A stretch of 55,012 bases of DNA from Sutcliffiella horikoshii DSM 8719 (GCA_001648575.1 LQXN01000004.1:1-55012); one strand, 5' to 3'; shown: positions 45,071 through 53,647, counted from the first letter of the stretch. Made by a program: numbers and translations. Notes: a model not told the origin generated them from the letters alone.

Positions 45071-45570
45071 TGAAGGTACCAGAAGCGTTTGTTCATTCAT
45101 ACTTTTATACTAAACATGATATCCTCCATATCACTCACTTTAATCTGAAGGATGTCATTACAGAGCCCTTTAAATATGATATTGCATACTATCTTGGAGC
45201 AGCCCCATCCATTCTCCCTTGGGAAAATACAAGCGACAGCATTCCTTTGATCCTGATGAGCTGGAAAGCTAAGGAGAGCACCCTCAATGAGTTGCATGAA
45301 TTAAGAGATAGAAAACGGGCAAAGGAAGAAATGATACCAGCAATAGCCTGGTATCTTCAAATGCAGTTTTGGATGAATGGCCAGCCTGTTAGGAGTATAA
45401 CAGATTGGAAAAGGGATATGGAGTTGCTGAAGTGGAAACCTGTGAATGTGGACGAGAGGCTAGACTTTATAGTAAAAAAACCTGATTTATTTCATTCCTA
45501 TATCCAATTACAACAACTTTTTACTGAGAGTACAAAGCTCTTTTACAAAAGTAAGGCTTTAAAGAAATAA
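45070..45570 (+). CDS. ypoC: YpoC family protein
   Basis: A 166-residue soluble protein of the Bacillus YpoC family. It is recognised from its position between nth and ponA and from blocks such as PWENTSDSIP and VNVDERLDFIVKKP. No catalytic motif is evident and the function is unknown. The start overlaps the nth stop (TAATG), so translation is coupled. It ends just before a palindromic terminator that faces the converging ponA gene. Confidence 0.82.
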   Translation: MKVPEAFVHSYFYTKHDILHITHFNLKDVITEPFKYDIAYYLGAAPSILPWENTSDSIPLILMSWKAKESTLNELHELRDRKRAKEEMIPAIAWYLQMQFWMNGQPVRSITDWKRDMELLKWKPVNVDERLDFIVKKPDLFHSYIQLQQLFTESTKLFYKSKALKK

Positions 45571-45574
45571 CAAG

Positions 45575-45598
45575 AGGCTACCGTTAATTCGGTAGCCT
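45575..45598. terminator. Bidirectional terminator, left copy flanking E3
   Basis: AGGCTACCG-TTAATT-CGGTAGCCT, a perfect self-palindrome directly after ypoC. An identical copy lies at 45722-45745. Confidence 0.88.
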
Positions 45599-45721
45599 CA
45601 GTGTGTAGACGAAGTTATTTTCGAGATTGAAATTCCCAGTTGATAGTAGCGAAACTCCTGCAACGGAAATCAACTTGTTCCAACAGATAACCTTACAATT
45701 TAATGGTTTATCAACAATCTG
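45599..45721. mobile_element. Internally deleted terminator-nested element E3 (123 bp)
   Basis: Starts CAGTGTGTAGACGAAG and ends TATCAACAATCTG, so both ends match the full-length copies. The core is reduced to GTTGATAGTAG ... CTCCTGCAACGGAAATCAAC; most of the G+C-rich middle is missing. It is flanked by exact 24-bp direct repeats, each a complete terminator hairpin. Confidence 0.85.
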
Positions 45722-45745
45722 AGGCTACCGTTAATTCGGTAGCCT
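45722..45745. terminator. Bidirectional terminator, right copy flanking E3
   Basis: Identical to 45575-45598 over 24 bp. On the minus strand it follows ponA and can terminate it. Confidence 0.88.
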
Positions 45746-45756
45746 CTTGTTTCGTA

Positions 45757-48440
45757 TCAGTCGTTGTCTTCCGAGTCGTTATTGTTTCCACGCTGACCCT
45801 GGCCATTACGATTAGTATTACCCTGGGTGCTGGCACCGTCGGTTTCTTCATCGTCGCCTGGGGGTTCTTCACCGTCACCAGGTGGTTCTTCGCCATCCCC
45901 TGGAGGTTCTTCACCGTCACCAGGAGGCTCTTCATCGCCATCTCCGGGAGGTTCCTCACCGTCGCCAGGAGGCTCTTCTTCACCATCTCCTGGAGGGGTA
46001 GGGATTTCAGGGATTTCTTCTTCCTCTTCTTCGACAGCTTCAGGTATTGTTACTGTTTGAGAGGCTGCATCGCTTCTATTTTCGTTGTTGTCATCCTGTA
46101 CGGCAATAAGTTCAAACTTAAATGTTGCGCCAGGATCTGGAGATTCCACAACCAATCCAAGATCTTTCGTTTCTGTCAATGGTTGAGGAGATCCTTCATT
46201 AACAGCTACTCTAATAGCGAAGGTTACACCTTCCCGACGGTCTTCTGGATACTCCCAATTTAAGTTGATCACATTTGCTTCTTCATCGTATTCAGCTGTG
46301 AATCCTGTAGGTGCAGGAAGTTTGTCATATTCTTTAGATACCTCTGTAGGCTCAGTTCCTTTAACAAAATACTCATTCGTAACTTGATCGGAAGGAGTAA
46401 ATTCGCTAGCTTTTAACGGAGGGTTTGATCCCTTCTCGATTGGGACACGGACAACGCTGTTGGGGACAGGGAAGTCTGCTTTGTCTTCGCTCGATGTGGA
46501 GATGTTCTCCATTAACTGCTTAAAGATGATACGTGATAGATACTGATCCTGATCTACCCCATTAATCGGACGCAAGTAATTGTCCTCGCCTGTTCTCCTG
46601 AACCCGGTCCATACTGCGGCAGTATAGGATGGAGTGTATCCGGCAAACCATGTGCTCGGTACCCCGCCATTAGGAATTCCAAATTCATTGATTGTATCTT
46701 TTGAGAAGTTGGTTGTTCCTGACTTACCGGCTATGTTTAATCCAGGTACGTTAGCCGCCGTTGCTAAACCACTTCTTACAGATGTTTTCAGCATATCTGT
46801 AATCATGAAAGCAGTGGAGTCTTTCATCACCGCTTCTGATTCTTTCGTTAAATTTACGCTAGTACCATCTTGAAAAACCACTTTGGTTACAGCGTATGGT
46901 TCTGTATAAACCCCGCCACTGCCAAAAGAGCTGTAAGCTCCGGCCATTTGAAGAGGGGAGACGCCATTTGTGAAGCCACCGATGGCATATGCCTCATTGA
47001 TTTCTTCTTCGAGTGGGATGCCTAATTTAACAGCAAAATCTCTGGCACGGTCAAGTCCGACCTCTTGCAGGGCTTTTAGTGCTGGAATATTTCTTGAGTC
47101 GGCTAAATGCTGTCTCATGCTAAGATACCCTTTGTGCTTGTTATCCCAGTTATTCAACTCGGTACCAGATGAATACTTGTATGGTTCGTCATTGATTTGA
47201 TGGTATGTGGACCAATCCAGGTATTCTATAGCTGGTGCATAGTCAAGGATAGGTTTAATTGCTGAAGCGGGCTGAACTTTGATGTCAGTTGCATAGTTTG
47301 TACCCGTCTTCATATGGTTGCGTCCGCCACCTATAGCGCGGATCTCCCCGCTTTGTGTGTCAATCAATGCAATACCTGCTTGATAATCTTCATTATCCAA
47401 ATGTGGTATTCCACTTTCATCTGATAAAATATGTTCCACTTCTTCTTGAGCGTTTACATCTAGAGTTGTATAGATCTCCAACCCATCCGATTGAGGATCG
47501 ACATCGCCTAATTGGTCGGAGATTTCTTCGATGACACGATCAATAAAAGCATTATATTTATTGGAATAGTTAGTTTTCTCCACGTCGTCGGTTAAGGTGG
47601 AATCTACCGGTATGGCTTTAGCCTCATCGGCTTCCTCCTGTGAGATCTTGCCATGCTTCACCATCAGACTTAACACAATATTACGTCGTTTTTCTGCGTT
47701 TTCAGGGTTTGTGACAGGATTATAACTATTTGGGCTCTGAGGAAGCCCTGCAAGCATTGCTGCTTCATGCAGTTCTAACTCGTCCAATGATTTACCATAA
47801 TAGTTGTTGGCAGCATTGGAAATTCCATATGCATAGTTAGAAAAATAAATACGGTTCAAATACATTTCAAGTATTTCATCTTTTGTAAAACGTGACTCCA
47901 GTTGGTAGGCTAAATAGAATTCTTGCGCTTTACGCTTCAAAGTTTTATCGGTAGATAGGAAGGACAACTTTACAAGTTGCTGGGTTATTGTACTACCACC
48001 TTCCGCTCCGAAACCTCTTGTGACGTTTGCCAATACTGCTCCACCAAGTCTTCGGTAATCGACCCCGCTATGCTCATAGAAACGTACATCCTCTGTTGCA
48101 AGGAAGGCATCTTTGACAAGCTCGGGTATATCATCTGCATCTACATATTCTCTTGCTTCGTGGCCGCCAATTTCGGCTGCAAGCTCACCGTCCATTCCGT
48201 AAACCTTTGACGGTACAGGAACTTTGAGCAGCGTTTCATCTAGGGGCGGGGTGCTTTGTACATAATAAGCAAATGTGCCAATACCTGTTAATAAGCCAAC
48301 AAGTCCAATAATAAGTGCGGATAAGAATATCTTTTTGAAAAGTCCTTTTTTAGAACTTTTTTCTTTGATCCTTTTCTGGCATTTCTTTCATCTTCCATCG
48401 CTTTTCTTCTTTGTTCTCTTGATTGATACTTTTCAGTCAT
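45757..48440 (-). CDS. ponA: Class A penicillin-binding protein 1, with a -1 frameshift near the N-terminus
   Basis: Bifunctional peptidoglycan transglycosylase and transpeptidase. The transglycosylase domain has EDVRFYEHSGVDY and GAEGGSTITQQL. The transpeptidase domain has SAIK (active serine), SRN, and KSGT. A C-terminal fibronectin-like domain and a low-complexity PPGDGEE tail follow. The ATG at 48440 starts MTEKYQSREQRRKAME. The frame then needs a -1 shift at CTA AAA AAG (48353-48345) to reach KKGLFKKIFLSALIIGLVGLL, the membrane anchor, and the rest of the protein. Shifted, the product is about 894 residues, near the 914 of B. subtilis. An internal ATG at 48195 would lack the anchor. It follows recU by 45 nt. 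Confidence 0.92.
45851..45996 (-). repeat. In-frame tandem repeat encoding PPGDGEE units in ponA
   Basis: About seven 21- to 24-bp units encode PPGDG followed by two or three acidic residues at the C-terminus of PBP1. Codons differ between units, but the protein sequence is constant. This tail would be outside the membrane, in the wall. Confidence 0.85.
48345..48362 (-). other. Frameshift site of ponA (slippery A-AAA-AAG)
   Basis: Two runs of six A (minus strand 48362-48357 and 48351-48346) lie where the reading frame must shift by -1. The second is in the exact phase nnA-AAA-AAG and gives the family-like KKGLFKKI after the shift. Confidence 0.8.
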
Positions 48441-48485
48441 CTTTCAGACCTGCCTTTCTTTACTCTTGCAAATATTCCAGGGCTG

Positions 48486-49082
48486 TTAATAATACATCTC
48501 GATAATTTTAATGTAATCGATTCTAGGCTGGTAACCTTGTGGAATCAAGTAACCATCACGTTCCACTTCAAGTTTGGTAATCGATTTTCTTTCCCCGGAT
48601 TCTTTCCTTTCCCAATAATGAAATAATTTTTCTGCCGGCAGCAGATATACTTCATTAAAAAGACGGAACATTAATATGACGAAACAGATTCCATTTTGTT
48701 TCACTACTTGGCGCATATGTTGTATTTGGTGTTCATGGAAATTTTGAAGGGGAAAGGATGTCTTGTTTTTTGTCTCTTTCGCTTCAAAGTCGATATACCT
48801 TCCTTTGAACACCCCATTGAAGTCTGTAGTCGACGCCTGTTTGAAATAAGCTTCTTTGATCACAGCAGCACTTCTCTTCGGGTAATGTACATCCACTATC
48901 TGAATGGGTGTCGGCTTTTTATGGACAACTGCTATTCCTTGATGAAGATAATACATATTGGAATCATGCAGATCATCCTCTAAACTCATCCCTCGATTAC
49001 CATACAAAGTAGGTCCAGTCTTTTTGGAAGATGTATTGGCGTTTGCCTGAAAAACCTTGCCGTTAGGGTAACGGATATTCAT
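48486..49082 (-). CDS. recU: Holliday junction resolvase RecU
   Basis: Type II restriction-fold resolvase of 198 residues acting in recombination and chromosome segregation. The catalytic acidic and lysine residues lie in [21 protein letters not shown] (D...ExK). The N-terminal [25 protein letters not shown] and [11 protein letters not shown] blocks are typical. GAGGGGGAAATTT precedes the start. It is transcribed leftward ahead of ponA, the conserved recU-ponA pair, and diverges from yppC. Confidence 0.96.
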   Translation of the reverse strand: MNIRYPNGKVFQANANTSSKKTGPTLYGNRGMSLEDDLHDSNMYYLHQGIAVVHKKPTPIQIVDVHYPKRSAAVIKEAYFKQASTTDFNGVFKGRYIDFEAKETKNKTSFPLQNFHEHQIQHMRQVVKQNGICFVILMFRLFNEVYLLPAEKLFHYWERKESGERKSITKLEVERDGYLIPQGYQPRIDYIKIIEMYY

Positions 49083-49179
49083 AAATTTCCCCCTCTAGAC
49101 TAAAACTAATCTTATATTAGAAAAAAACGTCGTCTTTGCGTAATCTTTGTCATTTCTTGTATGAAAGGGGCTTTATGGC

Positions 49180-50193
49180 ATGAAGCATGTTTCTCTCTAT
49201 TTAGATATAAAAGAAAGAAGGAAAAAGGGTAAGCACTCCTTTCAAGAAAATAAGTTTATCACTACTATTAAGAAAAATACAGCAAAATACAATCTCGATA
49301 ATATCTCCCGTACCAAAGCTTATGCGACCTACTATAATAGGAATCCTGATGTCAAATGGGCTTTCTTGGCGAGCATGGTATCCCGCAATGCCGGGTGGAA
49401 TATGACAGACCTTCAAGGTAGGTGGTATACCCTTGCATTGGATTGGGAAAAACGATATCCGATTTTTCTTACATATGAAATGGCCAATTGGCTCATATTT
49501 GATGATGCCTATCCTCAGTTACTACTTTATGAATTATCCCTTCATTATAACAGACCACTTTTTCATTTACTGAAAGAATTCAATGTATCTTGCTTTATGG
49601 AAGCAGAATGGCAATATTTTTGGGAAACTGGCGACAAAGAAAGATTGGTTACATCCTTGATAATAAATGAACAAAATTTAATTCAAGAACCTGTTTTAAA
49701 TAATAGGAAATTTCAAAGAAAAGTGTTTGGTACAAGTGTATATCTATTCCAAGACCTAGGACATTTTAGTTGTGTCGTATTTCCAACACTTGATGGCAGA
49801 CTTTATGGACATTCTGTACATGGTTTTCAAAAACTTACTAATCGTATTGAATTAGGTAAGAAATTAGCAGCCCTATTGTTTTCCGAAGAATTAAAGGATT
49901 CTTTCTTTCATTTTTCTTTGCAAACAGAGCCAACTGGATCGCGGTTTGATTATGAACGATATTTGGATGCAAGTTTATACCGGGAAACTCCTTTTTTAAG
50001 GGGTGTATATCCCGTCATTCCACATTGCAAAGAGAAGCGAGCAAAAGATTGGGTGTTTACCCAGGCAAAGCACTTAGAAAAATGGAGAAAGCCAGTATCC
50101 CTAAAAAGAAATGAAAGAATGGAATTAACGAAGTGGTTTATTCACAAGCAACATCAAATGCATAGTTTAATCGCAATGAAAAATTGGTTGTAA
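49180..50193 (+). CDS. yppC: YppC family protein (DUF2515)
   Basis: A 337-residue protein of the Bacillus YppC family. Characteristic blocks are NISRTKAYATYYNRNPDVKWAFLASMVSRNAGWNMTDL near the start, then LFDDAYP-like, FLREVYP-like (FLRGVYPVIPH) and HLEKWR segments. No enzymatic motif is recognised and there is no clear membrane segment. AAAGGGGC precedes the ATG by 9 nt. It diverges from recU and ends at the hairpin that holds E4. Confidence 0.85.
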   Translation: MKHVSLYLDIKERRKKGKHSFQENKFITTIKKNTAKYNLDNISRTKAYATYYNRNPDVKWAFLASMVSRNAGWNMTDLQGRWYTLALDWEKRYPIFLTYEMANWLIFDDAYPQLLLYELSLHYNRPLFHLLKEFNVSCFMEAEWQYFWETGDKERLVTSLIINEQNLIQEPVLNNRKFQRKVFGTSVYLFQDLGHFSCVVFPTLDGRLYGHSVHGFQKLTNRIELGKKLAALLFSEELKDSFFHFSLQTEPTGSRFDYERYLDASLYRETPFLRGVYPVIPHCKEKRAKDWVFTQAKHLEKWRKPVSLKRNERMELTKWFIHKQHQMHSLIAMKNWL

Positions 50194-50195
50194 AA

Positions 50196-50218
50196 ACAGC
50201 TCCCAATGAGGGAGCTGT
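50196..50218. terminator. yppC terminator, left copy flanking E4
   Basis: ACAGCTCCC-AATGA-GGGAGCTGT just after the yppC stop. An identical 23-bp copy lies at 50430-50452. Confidence 0.85.
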
Positions 50219-50429
50219 CAGACTGTTGACCAACTAAATATTAGGTTAGGTTATCTGTTGGAACGAGTGATCTTCGTTCCAGGCGCTTCGCTTTCCTGCG
50301 GGCGGTCCGTAAGCCTCCTCGGCTACGCCTGCGGGGTCTTACATGTCCCTTCCTCCCGCGGGAGTCTGCGCGCCTTCCACTACGATCAACTAAGGTTTTC
50401 TATCAAATTTGAGCTTTGTCTACACACTG
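50219..50429. mobile_element. Terminator-nested repeat element E4 (211 bp)
   Basis: Starts CAGACTGTTGACCAAC and ends TTTGTCTACACACTG. The core contains TGATCTTCGTTCCAGGCGC, GCGGGCGGTCCGTAAGCC, CCTCCCGCGGGAGTCTGCGC and TACGATCAAC, with the same orientation as E1. It is flanked by exact 23-bp copies of the yppC terminator. Open frames inside it are not genes. Confidence 0.87.
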
Positions 50430-50455
50430 ACAGCTCCCAATGAGGGAGCTGTTTT
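50430..50455. terminator. yppC terminator, right copy flanking E4
   Basis: Identical hairpin followed by TTTT. It can also serve the minus-strand sspM, which ends at 50468. Confidence 0.85.
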
Positions 50456-50467
50456 AGATTGAATAAA

Positions 50468-50575
50468 TCATGTTGAAGGACGGTTTGGGCCTTTTAACTT
50501 TTTATCTTCTTGACCAGGTGCACTTTCAACCTGATTTTTACGTTGCTGTTGTTGTTTTTTCTGTTCTTTGGACAT
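50468..50575 (-). CDS. sspM: Small acid-soluble spore protein M
   Basis: A 35-residue basic and glutamine-rich protein ending in DKKLKGPNRPST, which matches the C-terminus of B. subtilis SspM (DKKLGGPNRPST). SspM is a minor spore-core protein made under the forespore programme. A strong ribosome binding site (GGAGGGATTTCC) precedes the ATG. A longer frame on this strand begins upstream but lacks support. It sits between yppC and yppD as in B. subtilis. Confidence 0.88.
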   Translation of the reverse strand: MSKEQKKQQQQRKNQVESAPGQEDKKLKGPNRPST

Positions 50576-50764
50576 GGAAATCCCTCCTCTTAACTTTTGG
50601 TTCATTGTTATTTTTATCAAATCGTGGTTCAAACATGCGGAAAAAGGGTGGAGAACTGCAAATAAACACTTTCTTTGCCGAATTGCTTCTAGTTTTGTCA
50701 TACGGGAAGGGAGAGGAAGTAGGACGGCGAATCTTAGTATTAATAAAGTATGGAGGGGATTTCT

Positions 50765-51022
50765 ATGTCCAAAGTATTGGTTTCTAGAACGGAGATTACG
50801 GGCTTGTTCCATGAAATGATGCTTCAAATGGATTTATTGGAGGAAACGATGTCAAGTTCGCTTAAAATAGAACGGGAAGAAATGGAAGAGGTTATGAAAC
50901 ATCAAATTAACCGGCTGCACTTGACTCTGGATGAAGTGGAAAAAGTGATGGCCGAACACCGTATGCCAAAGGTACAGAACCAAAAGCAAATTAACTTTAA
51001 TCAGAATGCTTACTCTGTATAA
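50765..51022 (+). CDS. yppD: YppD family protein
   Basis: An 85-residue, mostly helical acidic protein beginning MSKVLVSRTEITGLFHEMM and matching B. subtilis YppD by position and N-terminal sequence. The middle (EEMEEVMKHQINRLHLTLDEVEKVM) is likely a coiled coil. The function is unknown. GGAGGGG lies 6 nt before the ATG; an upstream in-frame ATG at 50750 overlaps this site and is less likely. Confidence 0.78.
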   Translation: MSKVLVSRTEITGLFHEMMLQMDLLEETMSSSLKIEREEMEEVMKHQINRLHLTLDEVEKVMAEHRMPKVQNQKQINFNQNAYSV

Positions 51023-51061
51023 GGAGATATGGTAATATGTATTGCTAGAGGTGAGTGTAAA

Positions 51062-51424
51062 ATGTCTGGCAATCATCAAAGTGTTAAAGAATGCACTGTT
51101 AAAATCTTAAAGGATTTGGAAAGAATAGAAGAGACTTTTGTATTATCACGAGATAAAAAAGAGGCACCCGATTTTTTCCAAACCGTTAAGCCTTTTGCGG
51201 ACGAAGTTCATATTACAGTGCAGGACTGGGAAAAGTATGTAAAAGAATGGATTTCAGCAGTTAGGCCTAAGAATATTCATACTCAACAAATTGATAGCAC
51301 TGTGGAAAACATAAATATGGTTTCTGTACAATGCTTTTATCCAGATACTAGGGAGAAACGTTTTAAGGGTATGATTCAATCCATTAAATATGTAATGAAT
51401 GATGTGCTGACAAAAATCCATTGA
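51062..51424 (+). CDS. yppE: YppE family protein (DUF1798)
   Basis: A 120-residue helical-bundle protein of the YppE family. The conserved part is FFQTVKPFADEVHITVQDWEKYVKEW, followed by RPKNIHTQQIDSTVENI and VQCFYPDTREKRFKG. The function is unknown. The frame is open from an ATG at 51029, but GAGGTGAG before the ATG at 51062 gives a better start. It ends just before the hairpin holding E5. Confidence 0.88.
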   Translation: MSGNHQSVKECTVKILKDLERIEETFVLSRDKKEAPDFFQTVKPFADEVHITVQDWEKYVKEWISAVRPKNIHTQQIDSTVENINMVSVQCFYPDTREKRFKGMIQSIKYVMNDVLTKIH

Positions 51425-51430
51425 AAAAAA

Positions 51431-51455
51431 AGCCTATCCAATAAATGGACAGGCT
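51431..51455. terminator. yppE terminator, left copy flanking E5
   Basis: AGCCTATCCA-ATAAA-TGGACAGGCT. One mismatch in the stem; the right copy at 51676 has the perfect stem. Confidence 0.82.
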
Positions 51456-51675
51456 CAGTGTGTAGACAAAGTTATTTTATCTTTGAGACATGCAAAACCT
51501 GTGTTGATCGTAGTGGAAGGCGCGCAGACTTCTGCGGGAGGAAGGGACATGGAAGACCCCGCAGGGCGTAAGCCCGAGGAGGCTTCCGGACCGCCCGCGA
51601 AAAGCGAAGCGCCTGGAACGAAGAACAACTGTTTTAACAAATAACCTAACTAATTTATAGTTTGTCAATAGTCTG
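51456..51675. mobile_element. Terminator-nested repeat element E5 (220 bp)
   Basis: Starts CAGTGTGTAGACAAAG and ends TTTGTCAATAGTCTG. The core reads GTTGATCGTAGTGGAAGGCGC through GCGCCTGGAACGAAG, opposite in orientation to E4. It is flanked by 25-bp hairpin copies that differ at two positions. Confidence 0.87.
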
Positions 51676-51700
51676 AGCCTGTCCAATATATGGACAGGCT
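51676..51700. terminator. Right copy of the terminator flanking E5
   Basis: AGCCTGTCCA-ATATA-TGGACAGGCT, followed by TTTC on the plus strand. It also follows the minus-strand gene ending at 51710. Confidence 0.82.
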
Positions 51701-51709
51701 TTCATGTGA

Positions 51710-51877
51710 TTAAGATCGGTCTTTTTCGGCTTTGTTGGTGACAGGTGCATCTTCGGCTGTTGCAACCGGCTCAATTGCGTATTCCACTTTTTCAAAGACT
51801 TTTTTCTCTGCAGGTTTTGCACCTATCGTAGGTTCATGTCCTTTTTTCTTGTGATTGAAGTTTTTGCCACGACTCAT
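51710..51877 (-). CDS. Small hydrophilic protein of unknown function
   Basis: A 55-residue lysine- and glutamate-rich protein, MSRGKNFNHKKKGHEPTIG at the start and ending NKAEKDRS. The ribosome binding site AGGAGGGAATGA is strong, which supports a real gene and fixes the ATG at 51877 over longer upstream frames. It has no hydrophobic segment. Size and composition resemble minor spore proteins, but no family was recognised. It lies between yppE and yppF. Confidence 0.6.
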   Translation of the reverse strand: MSRGKNFNHKKKGHEPTIGAKPAEKKVFEKVEYAIEPVATAEDAPVTNKAEKDRS

Positions 51878-51986
51878 TTCATTCCCTCCTTTACTCAATT
51901 TATCTTTCCACGAGAGTGTTAATCTCATTACTTCAAATTCCAAATAAAAAAGGAGACCAGTAAAGGTCTCCAAGTATCATGCATTA

Positions 51987-52190
51987 TCAGGTTAATTCTA
52001 ACAGATCTTCAAATGTATCAGGCGGAACAGCACCTTTTAGTTCTAACTCACGAATCAAATTTCGGAAATGACCAATAGTGAGTTCTCCTCTAAGATAAAG
52101 CTGTCTGGCAAAATCCATTAACTCGTTATGCTCCAGCGGTTCATAGCTTTTACAGGTGATAAATTTTTGACGCAACTCTTCTAGTACCAT
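51987..52190 (-). CDS. yppF: YppF family protein
   Basis: A 67-residue protein with the YppF-like core YEPLEHNELMDFARQLYLRGELTIGHFRNLIRELELKGA, likely a two- or three-helix bundle. The function is unknown. GGGGGGATATACG precedes the ATG at 52190, so the longer upstream frame is not used. It is divergent from yppG. Confidence 0.8.
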   Translation of the reverse strand: MVLEELRQKFITCKSYEPLEHNELMDFARQLYLRGELTIGHFRNLIRELELKGAVPPDTFEDLLELT

Positions 52191-52339
52191 CGTATATCCC
52201 CCCACTTTTGAAGTTAAGTTAATGATAGCATGCATTTGGAATTTTTCTCGTTTTTGAAAAAGTGAAACTTCCGACAAAATAAGACAAGTTTCGTCGCGAA
52301 TGTAGTCATCCTATTAGTTTTTATATAGATATAAATAGG

Positions 52340-52368
52340 CACCTTTCCTGTTTTGAGTTCATATGTTA
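52340..52368 (+). promoter_or_regulatory. Candidate sigma-K promoter of yppG
   Basis: CACC (52340-52343), a 16-bp spacer, and CATATGTTA (52360-52368), which fits the mother-cell pattern AC...CATAnnnTA. A spore-coat-like product downstream is consistent with this. Confidence 0.5.
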
Positions 52369-52397
52369 TGTATAGCTAGAAAAGAGGAGGGGTTTGA

Positions 52398-53009
52398 ATG
52401 TTTAGGAGAATGTACGGCAGACCTAGACATTTATCATATAACCGCAACATGTCATTATTTAATCAACTTCCTTTCTTGAATAACTTTCTGCCTAACGGAA
52501 ACGGTGGAGGAATGCAAGGAATGTTCCCGCAACAGTATATGGACGCGGGCTGGATGAATCAACAGGGGATGCCTTCTAATTATATGAATATGATGCCTCT
52601 TACGGGAGGTAATGCATCTTCATCCGGTTTTCCATTTGCTATGATGAACCAAATGGGACAGAACCCATATTCATCAAATATGCAAATGGGTGGGGGAGGA
52701 CAGAATGGATTTCAACCGAATATGGCAATCGGCCAAAACGGATTTCCAATGGGAATGCAGATGCCTGGTATGCCTCAAGGCGGGGGAATGCCTAACCAAA
52801 TGGGCACTCCTTTTATGAATCCTTACCCTACACAGGCACAATCAACAAAAACTCAGACATCCCAGGTCAATTCCTTTATGAACCAATTCAAAGGACAGGA
52901 TGGCAATGTCGATATGAAAAAAATGATGGATACTGCAGGCCAGATGATGAACACCGTCAATCAATTGAATAGTATGTTTAAAGGTCTTGCAGCAACATTT
53001 AAAGCGTAG
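52398..53009 (+). CDS. yppG: YppG family coat-like protein
   Basis: A 203-residue low-complexity protein rich in Met, Gln, Asn, Gly and Pro. It starts MFRRMYGRPRHL and has repeats such as QNGFQPNMAIGQNGFPMGMQMPGMPQGG. The C-terminal 45 residues (VNSFMNQFKGQDGNVDMKKMMDTAGQMMNTVNQL) form the conserved YppG helical end. Such composition is typical of spore coat or surface proteins. AGAGGAGGGG precedes the ATG, and a possible sigma-K promoter lies upstream. Confidence 0.85.
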   Translation: MFRRMYGRPRHLSYNRNMSLFNQLPFLNNFLPNGNGGGMQGMFPQQYMDAGWMNQQGMPSNYMNMMPLTGGNASSSGFPFAMMNQMGQNPYSSNMQMGGGGQNGFQPNMAIGQNGFPMGMQMPGMPQGGGMPNQMGTPFMNPYPTQAQSTKTQTSQVNSFMNQFKGQDGNVDMKKMMDTAGQMMNTVNQLNSMFKGLAATFKA

Positions 53010-53029
53010 CTGACCCGATTGAATGTGAG

Positions 53030-53052
53030 GATGCCCGAGGAGGCATCTTTTT
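53030..53052 (+). terminator. Terminator of yppG
   Basis: GATGCC, loop CGAGGA, GGCATC, then TTTTT. Confidence 0.85.
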
Positions 53053-53113
53053 CCATTCTATAGAGAAAGCCCCATATGCCCTTTCTCCATGGAATTTTCT
53101 CACCATTATTAAA

Positions 53114-53138
53114 GGGAGAGAACGAAGCATTCTCTCCC
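53114..53138. terminator. Hairpin downstream of the minus-strand gene at 53167
   Basis: GGGAGAGAA and TTCTCTCCC around CGAAGCA. On the minus strand it is followed by TTTAATAATGG, so it probably terminates the small gene to its right. Confidence 0.65.
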
Positions 53139-53166
53139 AAAAATATTCCTCTAAGGGAACAAATAG

Positions 53167-53358
53167 CTATTTATGATAATCGCCTTTTGGATCCTGCTCA
53201 AAAAAGAAGTTGTCAAGCTTCTCCTCTTCTTGGTGGTTAATAGAAGAGCTGTAATAGGGATTTTCATCTTTTTCTTTATCATCAAGATTTGTTTTAATGA
53301 CAAGTGACGGAGAAGTGGATGGACTTGCGTACACTTTTTTATATTTTTCTTTGCTCAT
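53167..53358 (-). CDS. Small hydrophilic protein of unknown function
   Basis: A 63-residue charged protein, MSKEKYKKVYASPSTSPS at the start, rich in Ser, Asp, Glu and Lys, and ending DPKGDYHK. A strong ribosome binding site (GAGGAGGTG) precedes the ATG at 53358; an in-frame ATG at 53367 lies on that site. No family was recognised. It is in a cluster of tiny proteins near sspM and yppG, so a spore role is possible. Confidence 0.6.
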   Translation of the reverse strand: MSKEKYKKVYASPSTSPSLVIKTNLDDKEKDENPYYSSSINHQEEEKLDNFFFEQDPKGDYHK

Positions 53359-53491
53359 AATGTACACCTCCTCACGTTTATCCTTTGTAGCGGTGATAAT
53401 AATATGTAGGTAACAAATTGAAATTCATTACCAGACATAAAAAAACAGCTACTATCCATGCTAAGAACGTACTATGAAAGGAGGATTTCAA

Positions 53492-53641
53492 ATGACAAAT
53501 AGAAACGATAACAGAGAGCGGAAAAATAAATTCCCAAGTAATCAACATAGAGAAGAAGTGGCTAAAGAAATGGCAACCATTCAAATGGACTCCACTCCAG
53601 AAGATAACGAAAAATACGGTTCAAAATCACATAAAAATTAA
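53492..53641 (+). CDS. Small hydrophilic protein of unknown function
   Basis: A 49-residue highly charged protein, MTNRNDNRERKNKFPSNQ at the start and ending KYGSKSHKN. It is preceded by a very strong ribosome binding site (AAAGGAGGATTTCAA), which supports translation. A central EEVAKEMA helix is likely. It resembles spore-core or coat-associated small proteins in size and composition only. The stop is followed within 7 nt by the hairpin next to E6. Confidence 0.62.
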   Translation: MTNRNDNRERKNKFPSNQHREEVAKEMATIQMDSTPEDNEKYGSKSHKN

Positions 53642-53647
53642 AATAAA

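Noticed and set aside
45703-46263. Plus-strand open frame of 186 residues opposite the ponA end
   Set aside because: It is the antisense of the PPGDGEE-coding repeat and ponA C-terminus; composition follows from the repeat.
50258-50443. Open frames inside E4, and similar ones in E5 and E6
   Set aside because: Coding-like stretches arise from the G+C-rich repeat core in several frames. There is no ribosome binding site and no conservation of one frame between copies; none encodes a transposase.
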